DNA of 64,000 nucleotides, taken from the NCBI GenBank assembly GCA_024336345.1, contig JANFOG010000014.1, forward strand, positions 930,001-994,000, in the 5' to 3' direction. Positions 10,949 through 24,287 of this stretch are shown piece after piece. This stretch comes from Mariannaea sp. PMI_226 (Eukaryota; Ascomycota; Sordariomycetes; Hypocreales; Nectriaceae). The translations under genes and the position numbers were made by a program. The notes beneath the pieces were generated by a model, which saw nothing but the letters and a program-made list of their open reading frames with translations, was not told where the DNA came from and did no database searches. Position 1 is the stretch's first letter. Every line of letters begins with the position of its first letter.

Positions 10949-13900
10949 TTATTCCTCGTCCTCTTCATCCTCAGGGATCTAGGTGGCAAATTTGGGTCAG
11001 CAGATGTAAAAAAGAAACAAAAACAGAAGGGGTTGTGACATCAAATACTCACGTTGTCGTGGAAGTTGCGTCCATCGGTGGTAGCAGTGATGATGCCAGA
11101 GCGGATGCAGAAGTCACCGAAACGCTCACCCTCCTCGCGTTCGAGAGCGTATCGCTTAAGAAGGGGCTTCATGGTAGCAAGAATCTCCTCCTCCTTGATA
11201 CTCTGGCGGTACAGCTTGTTGAGACGCTGGCCATGGTAACCACCACCAAGGTACATGTTGTAGGCGCCATAAGCCTTGCCGACGAAGGCAACCTCGGCAA
11301 GCCAGGGACGAGCGCAGCCGTTGGGGCAGCCAGTCATACGCATGACAATAGAGTCCTGGCGCAGGCCAACCTCCTCCAAGCAGCCTTCAAGCTTGTCGAT
11401 GAGAACGGGCAGGTATCGCTCGGACTCGGCCATGGCAAGGCCACAAGTAGGGAAAGCAACACAGGCCGAAGAGCTGAGACGGAGACCAGAGAACTGGATG
11501 TTGTCCAGCTTGTACTTCTTCATCAAATCCTTCAGAGCAGGAACATCCTCATCAGCCACATTGCTCAGGATAAGATGCTGGTTACCAGTAAGACGGAACT
11601 CGCCCTTGTGGACCTTGGCAATCTCACGCAGACCAGTCTTCATCTGGAAATCGGCAGTATCCTCGATACGACCGTTCTCGATGAAGAAGGTGAAGTGGTT
11701 AAGACCAGTCTCGTCCTTGACCCAACCAAAGGTGTCGACGTTGCTCTTGAACTCGAAAGGACGCTCCTTCTCGAACTGCTGGCCCCAAAGCTCCTCAACC
11801 TTGGCCTTGAAGACCTCAACAGTCATATCGTCAATGGTGTACTTAAGACGAGCGTGCTTTCGGTTTCCACGATCACCGTTATCACGCTGAACGAGCATGA
11901 TCTTCTCGCACACGAGGTGAACCTGGTCAGGCTTACAGAAGCCGAACATACGACCGGTCTGGGGATAGGTCTTCTTGTTGTTGTGAGTAGAACCCATACC
12001 ACCACCAGCAAGAACGTTGAAACCAGCCAGGCTGCCATCTTCGCCCTTGATCGCAATCAGACCAATATCGTGGGCGTAGACGTCAGTATCGTTGTAGGGA
12101 GGGATGGCAATGGTGATCTTGAACTTTCGAGGGAGGTAAGTAGATCCATAGAGGGGCTCAAAGTCCTGGACAGCGTCACCAGCAATCTGAACCTTCTTGT
12201 CATTGTCGTCGGTCAACCAAATCTCGTGGTAAGCAGAGGTGCTGGGGAGAAGGTGCTGGCTGATCTTCTTAGAGTAAGAATGGACCTGCTTTTGGAAGCT
12301 GTTCTCGCCAGGGAGGGAGCTGCACATGACGTTACGGTTCACGTCACCACAGGCGGCGAGAGTATCCATCAAGGCACGGTTAATGGCCTGCATAGCGGGC
12401 TTGAGCTTGCTCTTGATGACACCGTGGAACTGGAAGGTCTGTCGGGTGGTAAGCTTCATGGTCTGGTTACCCAGCTCATTGGCAATATCGTCCATCTGGA
12501 TCCACTGCTTGGGGGTAGAAACACCACCAGGGAGACGGCATCGAATCATGAAGGAATAGGCAGGCTCAAGTCCCTGGGCCTTGCGCTCATCCCGGACATC
12601 ACGGTCATCCTGCATGTAGGTACCGTGGAACTTGGTGAGCTGCTGGTTGGAGGCGGAGATGGCACCGGTGGAAGTATCCTTGAGCTCCTCCGCAATAGTA
12701 CCACGGAGGAAGTTGGAAGCCAGCTTGATGTCCTCGTTGGTGATGGGGGCAGGCTCCTCAGGCAGTCCGTCGACATTGTCGACGCCAAGAGCCTTCCAGA
12801 GCTTAGGCTCCCACTCTTGGTAACCAGTCTGGTATCCATCAGGATCCTGGTCATCGCCAAGACCGACGTCGCACAGATGCTTACCACCCAGGTTAGTCAA
12901 GACACGGTCGAGGTCCTTGGCAGGCTTGTTGTAGTAGATCTTATCCTCCTTTCGTGGCCAGTAGTGGCTGTCACCCAAACCAAAGATGGAGTAGTTGACG
13001 GTGGCAAGGTCGAGATCGGTGCTGTCCTTGATGGCATCCCAGAATGGAAGACCGTTCTGGGGGAATTCACCCTGACCAGCGGTGGAGGAAATGAACACGA
13101 TGTTCTCCTCGGCGGGAAGATCCTCAAGAGGGTAGTCCTCCATAGCCATAACAGCCGTCTTCAGGCCACGAGCGCGGCCGCGGTTAGCAAGTCGCTTGGC
13201 GACAGATCCAGCGTTGCCATTGTCGGAGGCGAACAGGATGGTGAGGGGAGCGCCCAAAAGACCCTCGAGGAGTTGGTTGTACGCATCCTTTGCCTTGCGC
13301 TTCTGCTGAGCCCTGACCTCGGAACCGAAGTCCTGAGCAACAGCAGCAGCAAACTTGGGCTCCTTGTTCATGAGCTGAGTCAGCTGGTTGTCACGGGCAA
13401 GGAACTGCTTGAGCTCCTGCTTAACCAACTCAGAATCAAGTGAGAAGTTGGGGAGACCCTTCTTCTCGTTGTCCGGGTTCCAGCGGTACAGAGGCCAGTA
13501 ACCGGCATCGACTGCCTTCTTGGTCTCCTGGAGAACGGTCAGGGGGGAATCGCCCTCACCGAAGTAAGGGAGGTAGGCCAGGACAACGGAAGGACCATCG
13601 AATTTGTCAGCCTCGAGCAGTGCCTGCAAAACCTGAGTGTAAGAGCTGTAGACAGCAGTGGAGGCAACATAGACGTTTCCGAAGTTCATAGCATACAAGC
13701 CAATATCCTTCTTTCTTCGGTTGGCATCGGCAGCAGCTCGCTCAGAATAAGGAGTAGAGTCGATGATGAGCATGTTCACGTTCTCACCGGAAGACAGGAC
13801 GTGGTGGACACCCGAGTTGCCAAGATCGTATGCCCAGGCGTCGGAGCCGGTGAGCCAAAGAGACTCCTTACGGAAGAGACCCTTGGCACTGAGAAGCTTG

Positions 13901-16173
13901 GAGGCGGCAGAAGAGCCATCAGTCTCAAGTCGAGCAATGACGTCGTCGGCAATCTCAGTAGACTTGGTAGCATCATCAGCATTCACAGCCCACCGAGCCA
14001 ACCAGCTCTTGGGGGCATCGGTAGCAAAGCTGCCACTGGTGGCGGCCTCCTTGACTTCGGCAACGAACTGGCTGCGACGCTCCTTACGAGCCAGCAGCGA
14101 ACCGAAACCGAACTCAGGGGTAGCGGCCACGGTAGCGGAAAGGCCAGTCGTGGCAGACTTGGTAGCATTAGCGACATAAACTCGCTTTCCGAACAGCTGA
14201 TCGAGAATCTTGTTGTAAGCAGTCTCGAGTTGGGGGGAAGCGATGTCGTAGCCAGTAGGCTCCTTGTAAGCGCCCTTCTTGCCAACTTCGAGATTCTGGA
14301 TAGGCTTCTCAGCAGTGAGATTCTGAAGGACCCCGCGGAGGGCCTGGTCGACAGTCTCTGGGGCAATGTAGCCAAGCTGATAGCCGACAATGGTCTGAAC
14401 ACCACCAGGACCGCTCTTAATAGAAGTCAAAACATCAATCAGGAGAGGGCCCCATTTGGTGGTCTTGCGCTGGATCTGCTCAAGAACAGCAATCCTCTTG
14501 ATGGAGCTGGGGACAGCCTCAACAAGCTTGGAGCCAATCCAAGGTCGGTAGAGACGAGGTGTGAGGATAGCAGTATTAGCAAAGACCTCATCGGATCGGG
14601 CCTTATCAATGGCCTCAGCGAAGGTACCGGCATCAGAACCAAAGATGAACAGGCAGTTCTCAGCATTGGGAGCACCAGAGTACTCGAAGGCGCTGTATGA
14701 TCGACCAACGGCGGCCTTGATCTGGGCCCAGATGCGGGAAGCGCACTTGTAAATATCCTCAGAAGTGACTTGAGGAGGAGCAGTCTCGACGGTGGTTGCA
14801 ACGGAAGAAGTGGCAGCAGCAGGAGTGGTGGCTTCGCTGTCCTGGCTGGACTTGACCGAAGTGGCTGTGGAGGGATTGACGCTGGTGGCGTTTAGAGTGT
14901 TGACCTTCTCGGAGCCACGGCTCAAGACAACATCGTGATCGGAGGAGACGGCGATGTGGCCATCATCAGCGTAGATACCAGACCCAGAGATGGTACCGGC
15001 CTGGAATCGTCGCACGCTATCAATATCAATAACGTCGCGAACAACAGTGACATCCTCGACAGCAATGGACTTGTCATTAGCAGAAGTGGAGGGGGCGAAG
15101 AAGTGAATGACACCCTTTCCGGTGCGAATGGCCAGAGCATGGGCGGTCAGAGCCATATCCTGGGCCTCTTGCAGGGTCTCTGACTGAACAAAGGTCCATC
15201 CTGAGTTACGAATGGCAGTGATGACGGAGAAGTCGGCGAATGTCCTGGGCTGGAGAGAGACGTGGAGGACGACAGGGTAATTGGCGAGCTTGTACAGGTG
15301 TGAGACGGAGGGGAGGAGGATGTTGGAGGTGGTAGTGACAGAGACGAGCTTTCCAGAGCGGATCGGGGTGTAAACGGAAAGCAGAGGGTCGGCATTGTGT
15401 CGAACAGAGACAATCTAAGATGGAACAGTTAGTTGGTTTATTTCTCTTTTTAAACCTCTTTTCCTTTGTTTAATTTTTTGAGAGTTGTCTTAGTAGGGTT
15501 GTAAAAATACCACTCCTTATTTTCTCTTGACGATTGTCGGCTTGGTGTTTTATGCGTCATGCCATCGTATCTCAAGTTTCATGGAGGAGGGGTAGAGGTC
15601 CGACGAGCCGCCGCACGCACCCCTCCATTAAACCAGTCAAGCTTAGAGTACTTTGGAGCAGCACAAAAAGCCAATTGAGTGCAAGGGAATAGCTTAGTTT
15701 TAGGTAGAAGAATTTTGCTTACTTCTGGGACTGAATCGGTGCTCTGCGCAACGATTCCGTGGTCTTTGCGACCAGCATATCGGTTCAAATGTGAGGAGAA
15801 TTCGGAGTCGGTGCCGATGGCGGGCTGGACGGAAACGATGACATCGCTGGAGAGGTAGGCGATCCTGGCGACTAAATAGTGAAAAGAGGTAAGAATGTTA
15901 CTTTGCTATACGGTTTTTGTAGTTTCAATCTTGATTCTGGAATTGGGGATGCTGTCCAAGTACATGACAGTGAAGTCTGAACCGATAGTTTGGAGAGTAA
16001 GATGTTTCCAAGACCATGGGTTCGATGCACTTATAGGCCCAGTGGCTTTTGAAGGAATTCTTAGAGCATCCTTCACCAATTCAAAGCATCAAAATGGAAC
16101 TAGAGAAGGTAAAAAGAAGAGTCAACTTACCAGCCTCTTCGGGCGTCTGGATCTGATGCTGTGAAGCGTCCAT
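10949..16173 (-). CDS. MET5: Sulfite reductase (NADPH) beta subunit, fused type
   Basis: The hemoprotein subunit that reduces sulfite to sulfide with six electrons in sulfate assimilation, working with the MET10 flavoprotein. Four exons: 16131-16173, 15723-15871, 11053-15414 and 10949-10978, giving 1527 residues, typical of fungal MET5. The junctions read PEEA/VARIAYLSSDV, DSVPE/IVSVRHNADP and HDN/IPEDEEDEE. The last exon encodes only that acidic tail. An N-terminal pyruvate-ferredoxin-oxidoreductase-like part is followed by a flavodoxin domain from about residue 788 (LFASDNGNAG, SSTAGQGEFP, FGLGDSHYW), then two ferritin-like sulfite/nitrite reductase repeats. The siroheme/4Fe-4S ligands are C1382-x5-C1388 and C1427-x3-C1431. 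A long open frame on the opposite strand is a composition shadow. No Cys3/MetR-type site was identified with confidence. Confidence 0.97.
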
Positions 16174-16689
16174 AATGTGTCCCTGTCGTAGTCTCCCGCA
16201 CAGTAATCGTTTGGGGATCTCGTGGGTACAGACGGGGGGGAGAGAAAGGGAAGGGAATGGAGGAGGGGAGGATTAAGAGGAGGGAGGAGGGAGGGGAAGG
16301 TTGATGAGGAGAATGGAAGCCCAAGACAAAAGGCTGGAGACTTCCAAGCTCACGCGGCGTCTCGTGGGGAGAGAGGGGGGGGGTGTTGCGTTAGAGTATT
16401 TTTTTTTCGCTCCTTCCGGGGCTCTCGGTCTCTGGTTTCTACGTAGTCATGGGGGAATAAGGAATTATCTGTATGGATCGCTACTCTGGACCAGGGAAAA
16501 GGAAGCGGGAAGAAAAGGTTCTTGCTTTGCCCGGCATGGACTGGTCGGTGCCGTCTCCGTCTTGGGCACGCCTTTGCACAGTCCAGAGAAGAGAGTCTCA
16601 CTACTCTGCTGCAGGGCTGTCCGTTTGTGGGACGGACTGGTGGCCGCAAGTATCTTGCCTTACTTCATACAGTCTGATCTACTTCGAAA
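16174..16689 (-). promoter_or_regulatory. MET5 upstream region with long purine/pyrimidine tract
   Basis: The DNA immediately upstream of the MET5 start is almost pure purine on the plus strand at about 16231-16300 (pyrimidine on the gene strand). This is typical of strong fungal promoters and leaders. No TATA box or sulfur-regulator site could be fixed by eye. Confidence 0.5.
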
Positions 16690-16950
16690 ATGGAATCCAA
16701 TGGATCCTCTGGGCTGCCTTCGAGCGCCGAATTTTCCCCCGGGCCAGCACCCAAACCACCAACACCTGCTGCGAATTACACAGCAAACCACCAAAATTCT
16801 GATCGCTTGGTGAATCTTCGTCGACGATTGCGTGATCGATTAGCGGGATATGCCACGCCCCGGACGGCGCTACGGGACCCACCACCCAAAAAAAATCGCC
16901 TGGGGGGCTTTGGGGCTCAAAGCTCCTTCATCAGGGACGAGCAGCAATAA
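16690..16950 (+). CDS. Possible small protein, 86 residues
   Basis: An 86-codon frame starting MESNGSSGLPSSAEF and ending SSFIRDEQQ. It has a Pro/Asn-rich first half and a basic stretch (LVNLRRRLRDRL) followed by a PPKKNRLGGFG segment. It has the composition of a disordered peptide and is not a shadow of a neighbour, but I recognise no family, and it could be a first exon or a chance frame. It lies about 520 bp upstream of MET5 in the opposite direction, so it would share that promoter region. Confidence 0.3.
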   Translation: MESNGSSGLPSSAEFSPGPAPKPPTPAANYTANHQNSDRLVNLRRRLRDRLAGYATPRTALRDPPPKKNRLGGFGAQSSFIRDEQQ

Positions 16951-18828
16951 GCATCCCCGTAAAAAGAAAACAACCGGTTCCAGTGATTCCAACCCTCGGT
17001 GCACGACTCTGCGACCTGCGATGACAAATGAGGTTTCAAGGATTGTCAGCGCCCCATTCACCTCTGAGCCAATGGACATTCGTTCTCATGTGCCGGCAGG
17101 GTACAGAGTCACCTCCCACTTCCTCCCGTAGAAACTGCCAGTGCGAGGTTAACAGCTTCTCCACCCCGACTTCCTGCTGGTGTTCCATTGTTGGACCACC
17201 GACGGCCCGCGAGAGAGCTGAACAACAACAAAGGCATGTGGGCAAAATGATGCCAATGGAGCAAGATGAAACACCTTGTCTTCTTCCCATGTGCTTCATT
17301 TTGTCCCTCCAGCCAGGCAAGAGAGAGTACGTAACCCAAAGCTTGTCTCCACTACACAAGGGCTGAGTAGGTATCTCCCATAGGTACCTCACCTACATAG
17401 TAGCAAGCTACAGCGTGCAGAGTACCTCTTTAGGTACGCCCACGCATCTTCTCATCAGTTGCTCCGACTACCGGCCAGCCGCCGATGTTCAACGATGACA
17501 CCATCCACAGCTACTGACACGACAAAATGACGATGAATATCGCATGCTTTATTCTCGATTGATTACTATGTATGTATACACAATGGCTGTAGCTAACATG
17601 CTAATCCCTTTCTCCTGCTTCAGCACTTGTATCCATCACGTTGATGAAAAAACCCCCCTCAGTTACAAAGAGGCTCAATCCGAACAAGACGTTGGACGAT
17701 TTGAACTGGTCTAGGTAGTTCACGGGCTAACTACCACAGACACCTCATGTGCATATTGCACGAATGCTCCAAAAATTACGCCATCCAGCGCATAATAATT
17801 GTTTGCGAATACAGAAGACCAATGGGATTATGCTGACTGGCTGATTGATTAACCAGAAGCCCATTATTGGCTCCTCAAACCCCCGACTCAATTCACATCG
17901 GAAACCGGCGGTATCGCAACCATTGGTGCCACTAAAAACAGTATTCAACGCCGAAAAAAGACCCTGAGGGGGGAATACTCGGGATTGAAATACTCCGCCC
18001 TCATCATGATGTACTAACATGTCCTGTCTTATTGAATAATAATAAGTTATCTATGTCCTAGTGTGACCATGCCATCGACTCCTAGTATTATGTATCACTT
18101 CTTTCTCCAGTTCCTTATCCATTATTAATCCAAGCATACGCTTTATACTCAGAGCATGCCAAACAATTTAACCAAGAAAGAAAGAAAAAAGGAAAAAGGC
18201 CCTTACAGCGCCTTCTCATCTTTGTCCAGACCACGCCCAACCCAGAGATTAAATGACGGATAAATCCCGTCCGCACCCTTCTGCCCGATATGCCGCACGC
18301 AGGATATCACGCAATAGCACGCCCGCTTTCACCGCCCAACGATGTGCATGTAATGCCGCAGGTTGAGAGCCGCAAGTCGTGAGGCTATATCACAGAGTGA
18401 CTTGCCGCACACGCCGCATATTTCCCCGCCTCCCAGCCGATGAACCCGAGCTTGGCTTTGGATTGCGGCGCTGGACTAGTCTCCGATCCTTTGGCGTTGG
18501 CACCAAGTAAGGCAAGGTTTCCAACTGCACCGCTTCTCTCTTCTTTGCCGCTGTCAAACCTCTATCCACTTGTTGTCATTGACTGTCATAAGAATAAACA
18601 AGAGCTTTGGGCCATGCATTGGCTTCCAAAAAGCCCGGTACCCGTCATTAAATCCTCCTCTTGACACCGGATAATCGTGCAGCATATTGCTACGGTTCCA
18701 GGATGTATTGTCACATGTGAACACGCCTTGAAAGCGGCTATCACGTCATGGGCATCGGGAGGAAACTTTTGCCTCCCGCTGCCTCTTCTTCACCAAGGGC
18801 TGGAGACACGTCCCATCCTTCTCTCATT
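16951..18828. other. Gene-poor stretch upstream of MET5
   Basis: About 1.9 kb with no convincing gene on either strand. TAGGTA/TACCTC units occur at 17368-17437. The 18430-18830 part contains short open frames without protein-like features. It also carries the region 3-prime of KEI1. Confidence 0.5.
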
Positions 18829-19710
18829 TTACACCTCTCCAGAAAGCGTGCCCAGAGAGCCAGGCTTGTTAGGATCAGCAGTCCTCGCCCACTCAGCTGT
18901 ACCATGCTGATCCAACCAGTAACTTCGACCCCACGACACCATCAAACGACCAAGACGTCCCTTACGGCCCTCGCCGTCTGGAAGATCCTCGGCGAAGGGG
19001 CCGTCATGCTCATCAACTCCAGGACCTTCTAGGATCATCAGTTGCATGTACTTTTGCAATACCTGCTTCGCGTATGCCATGACGACAAAGCTAAAGTAGA
19101 TTCGAATGAGCATCGACGCAGTGATTAGCAGCATGCTAAATGCCGTCTCCTGAGGCACGACCTGACCGTGGGGGGCTGTGTCTCGGCGCAAGTTCTGAGT
19201 AGCATCCTCGGTAGCCATATAGGGGAGATCAGTGGGTTGAGTCTGTAGAGAGTCGGTGGTCTGGTTCGAAAAATACCAGTCCAAACCAAAGGCAGCTGTG
19301 CAAGCCATATTGATAGCTGTGTCGAGGATGTAGACCCATGCCAGAGACAAACACTCGAAGGGGCTCTGTCGTCGGATGTGAGGGATGAGAGTCACCAGCA
19401 GCACAAGAACGCCGATCGAGTAGACATAGGTGGTGAGCTGGAGGATCGAGAGCTGGAAGCCGGTCAAGATGGCCAGCAGTCCATAGACACCGGTAACCTT
19501 GTTGAGGACGAGGGCAAGGGAGATGACTTCGGTTCCGGTTTGCAGGCCGATGAAGCCAAATAGGCTCTAGAAACGGCTGCACGTTAGCAATCTCTTGGCC
19601 CCTGGTGTCTTTCCCGTAGACCATAAGGCAAACTGGCGACCCCGGATTTGTTGGTGGTTCCTTACCTTTGGCCTGGGAGCCCGCAGGTACAGGCTAGTGA
19701 ACCTCGACAT
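18829..19710 (-). CDS. KEI1: Inositol phosphorylceramide synthase regulatory subunit Kei1
   Basis: A Golgi membrane protein that partners the Aur1 catalytic subunit for inositol phosphorylceramide synthesis. Two exons: 19666-19710 (MSRFTSLYLRAPRPK) and 18829-19566, 260 residues. The junction gives RPK/SLFGFIGLQTGTEVISLALVLNK. Four hydrophobic segments are visible: LQTGTEVISLALV, VYGLLAILTGFQLSILQ, YSIGVLVLLVTLIPHI and LIRIYFSFVVMAYAKQV. A lumenal or cytosolic loop with low conservation sits before the fourth, and the tail is hydrophilic and Gly/Asp-rich. Motifs such as IPHIRRQSPFE and AWVYILDTAIN match the DUF1753/Kei1 family as I know it. The start was chosen because it opens directly into the family N-terminus and has a clean 99-bp intron. 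Confidence 0.9.
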
Positions 19711-21106
19711 GATTTACCCCTGGGCAACCGAACAACAGCAGGCGGTGTCGTGGGATTTTGAACAGTATCCTCCCAAATCCTCGTGCTCCTATTTTTCTAT
19801 TCCAACGGCGCGCGTGCAAGGAGGCCCACAGGTCGTGAAGAAGGAGCGTAGCGAAGTTCTGTGACAATAAGGAGCGAAAATCGTGGAAGGAAATGAGGGA
19901 AGAAAACCCGTGAGACAACGCGCGGTATGACGGAAATGATGCGGCCAGGGTCTGACTGGCGACTGGTTTAATGGTGTAAAAAAAAAAGACCCCACAGTCT
20001 GGTCCTCTACTTCAACATCCGTTGCTCCCGAAATGATGCGACGAATGGCGAGGGCAGATCTGGCAGAGTGTCACGTGTCCCTCTTGGTCCACCAACAAGC
20101 CACCCAGCCTGGGCTGCTCTGAACCAAGCGTTTCGCATGACTAAGCGGGCTGGCGCAGCCCATCACGTCACTTCACATACGGCGCAGGACGGCGCAGGCT
20201 GTCACAGCGTCACGCAGCCACAGTTCAGCCAAACAGAAGCTGTCCCTCCAAGGTGGAAAGTCACCTTTTTCGTTTTCTGTCCGATCTCTTTAGCGTTAGC
20301 ATGTCTCGGGATTTCATGTTTGCACAAAAGCGGAATTCCACTGCAGTACGTCTCTTTCTTCTTCGCTGTGAGACATCTTGTATCGGTAAACCTCCCCAAT
20401 CTTTTAGCCCTGCATATGCTGTCAAAAACCGGTACATGTACATACATACCATGCAAAGTACCTTAACCTACAGAATCGGCAGGCCTATCGTGCAGCAACT
20501 TTGCACCTCGTGCATCGATTCTTCAGTGCCTTTTTTTTTTCTTATTTGTGAGTTTATTGTTGTCTCACTTATTTTCCGTCTTAACTTAGTTACATGCCCA
20601 AACTGCAAAACTGCCTAACTTAGGTAACTATAACCACTCGTCTCTCATACTAGACCGTGACGATTGCGGTGTTTTTTTCTCAGTAAGTCCACATGAAGTC
20701 TTTTTGCACGCCGTCCGTCCGTACCAAGAGCCGAACTGCGTCATTTCACTACAGTCCTCTCAGCAATTTCTGTAATAATTGCTTGAAGCCTCGTATTTTC
20801 TCAACCTCCAGTGCTGCGTTGCCTAATCCGCTCTCCTCGGCGAAGTTCCCAATTCAGTCCCTTGCTCAAAGATACATATCTGGTGCCGCTTGCTTCCAAT
20901 TCTTCAGAGCTGCTCCTCCTCTTGTTACTGCTTCTGCCGCTGCCTTACCCTGTACTTTGAGAGTTGGAATTGAGTTCGGCCACCCCGCCACCCGTGCACA
21001 CTACCACCACTCTTGTCATCGTGGGGTGCTCAAGCTTCGTCCTTCTCCTCTAGGATCTCCTTCTTCTCCTCACTTCAAATACCCTTCCCAAATCAGCCTG
21101 AGAGCA
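19711..21106. promoter_or_regulatory. Divergent region between KEI1 and RKI1
   Basis: About 1.4 kb between two divergent starts. The part from 20693 is an open frame continuous with the isomerase gene (see findings). The rest has no supported gene. A T run lies at 20530-20540. The last 350 bp are pyrimidine-rich, as expected of a leader. Confidence 0.5.
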
Positions 21107-22070
21107 ATGGCGTCCACAGTTTCGCTGGTCGAGTCCGCCAAGAGGTCGGCCGCCTACCAGGCCGTCAATGACCACCTACTTCCAGAGTACAAGTACGTGG
21201 GCATTGGCTCTGGCAGCACTGTTGTTTACGTTGTTGAAGCCATCGCCAGCAAGGGGCCAAGCTTCTATGGCGGTATGACGTTTATCCCCACGGGCAGTCA
21301 GTCCAAGGGTCTCATTCGAAATGCTGGACTAACTCTTGCCAACCTTAATGAGCGTCCTGTCGTCGATGGTAGGCCTGTCGCTCTTGATGTGGCCTTTGAT
21401 GGCGCAGACGAGGTCGATGAAGATCTCAACTTGATCAAGGGCGGCGGTGCCTGTCTCTTCCAGGAGAAGCTTGTTGCCATTGCTGCAAAGAAGTTTGTCG
21501 CTGTTGCTGGTGAGCCCACTCTCAACTTGCCGAGTCATGGTGCCATGACGATATGATATGATATAAGAGGCACCATCGTACTTTCGAAAAAAAGCCGTGT
21601 AAACTAACTCAATCGACACTGGAACAGATTACCGCAAGCAATCCTCACATCTTTGCACTACCTGGAAGACTATTCCGATCGAAGTCCTCCCTCTCGCCGC
21701 CCCTGACGTCCTCATCCGCCTCCGTGAGATGGGTTCGCCCGCCCCTGTTGTCCGCTCCGGTCTTCCCAGCAAGGCTGGCGAGTGTGTTACCGACAATGGC
21801 ATGTGGATTATCGATGCGCCGTTCCCTCCCCTTCTGTTGGCAAAGGACCTGAACTCAGGGGTCACTGGCACTGGCAAGGATGGCGTCTGGGAGATCAACG
21901 CCTTGGCCGCCGAGCTTCTCAAGCTTCCTGGCATTGTCGAGATTGGTCTTTTCCATGGCTTCAACGGCGACCAGGCTGTCACACTCGGCAAGCAGCTTCA
22001 GGCCCAGAAGCCAGTAGCGGCTTACTTTGGACTGGCGAACGGTGAGGTGCAGGTGCAAAATGCAGTGTAA
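21107..22070 (+). CDS. RKI1: Ribose-5-phosphate isomerase
   Basis: Interconverts ribose-5-phosphate and ribulose-5-phosphate in the non-oxidative pentose-phosphate pathway (RpiA family, cytosolic). Two exons, 21107-21509 and 21628-22070, 281 residues; the junction reads [14 protein letters not shown]. Family motifs: [16 protein letters not shown] near residue 35, the catalytic [30 protein letters not shown] and the C-terminal [12 protein letters not shown]. The start [16 protein letters not shown] was chosen because it begins where the family does. The frame is nevertheless open upstream to an ATG at 20693, adding 138 residues rich in Ser, Arg, Lys and His with a single acidic residue. That could be a mitochondrial presequence or a translated-looking pyrimidine-rich leader. 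It is convergent with YPT6. Confidence 0.95.
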
Positions 22071-22618
22071 GCTGAGGAGGGAAAATAAGGGACTTAGCCA
22101 AGGGTTGGGGAAAACCAAGGAGCTTGCGCATCTTAGTGATGACATGCGCAACGCTGTTTATGGATAGACGACAGATGTCAGCATCATGACTGGAGATTTT
22201 AAAAGTAGGAGACCGATATATATATGTATGAACCACCTCAAGATGAGATTATAAAATAGGCTGTGCAGTTCGGGAAGCATTGCGGTGTAACCATTGAATC
22301 CCTGTTCCCAGCCATTCAGAATGCGCCAAGGCATATGTTTAAAGATTCTGCCGAATAGGAAATGATCTCCTCAGCGAGGGAGAAGCATATTTAAGAAACA
22401 GCATTAATGTTTGTCTTATATAACGATCATAGGCTCGTAGTCCTGGTTGTTTTATACAAGCTTCCGCACTTCAGATCCATCCGCTAGCTATACTTGATAT
22501 CCTGTACCCATGACATCGAAGCGCCAAAAGGGCCTCATCCATGGCGCTAGCATGGCTCGACCTCTCCTACCGGATACTCTTATACTCCAATCCTGAACTT
22601 GGTTATGGGAAGGGTCGA
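22071..22618. other. Convergent 3-prime region (RKI1 / YPT6)
   Basis: 548 bp holding the 3-prime ends of two converging genes. I see no additional gene, repeat or RNA. Confidence 0.7.
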
Positions 22619-23624
<1,006 letters not shown>

Positions 23625-24287
23625 GGTTGCGGTTGTGTAGAATTATTCCACTGGGTCGAAATGGGAGAAAGGGGTGGGGGAGGAGAGGAAACGGGACAGC
23701 TTTTTGTCACCGCGGGGACTCGTCGAAGGGGAGGGGAAACCGGGCAGGAAGAGTCGGAGAAGCGCAACCGAGCAAGAACACAGGGAGCGGAATAGGTATG
23801 GTCGAAGCGCCTGAGTCGCGATGATTTGTGGGCGTTGAGGGGAGTGTCGGAGTTTAAAAGAACAGGTAAGGAGGTCGTTGTTACACACTTCGAGGGACTG
23901 TATGGAGTAGTTTGCTCTGGTGGAACTTGTTGTCATATGGAAGGTACGTAGAACTCGATCTTTTTTGGGCATAGCGCTGGACTGGACGGTGGATAGAGTA
24001 GGACTCGGAGTAGACCATTCTCAGGCACGTGCTGATAAGAAATGCTGGTCCGTTTTAGACGGAGGTTCTCTATCAGATCTAATCATGCTTGCCGTTGGCT
24101 GCCCTGATTGGATATTGTCGACAAACGGCCTCCACTCTTGTGGAAGTGCCCCTCTAAAAAAAAAATCCATAGACTTATCTGCATCCTATCTGTGGGTGTT
24201 TGTCTGTCTACCAGCAACAATTCTTACAATTTGTCTGGTCGACACACGCATTACCATTTCTCCAGTATACTGAACACAACGTTCAAT
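23625..24287. promoter_or_regulatory. Divergent promoter region YPT6 / NOP53
   Basis: 663 bp between the two start codons. An A run lies at 24158-24167. The YPT6 side is pyrimidine-rich on the gene strand. No factor site could be named. Confidence 0.5.

Noticed and set aside
10762..13443. 893-codon open frame on the plus strand
   Set aside because: It lies wholly antisense to the MET5 large exon, whose motifs are unmistakable. Its composition (runs of Leu, Val, Gly, Thr) is what the reverse complement of a codon-biased gene gives.
13801..14700. 299-codon open frame on the plus strand
   Set aside because: Another antisense shadow of MET5.
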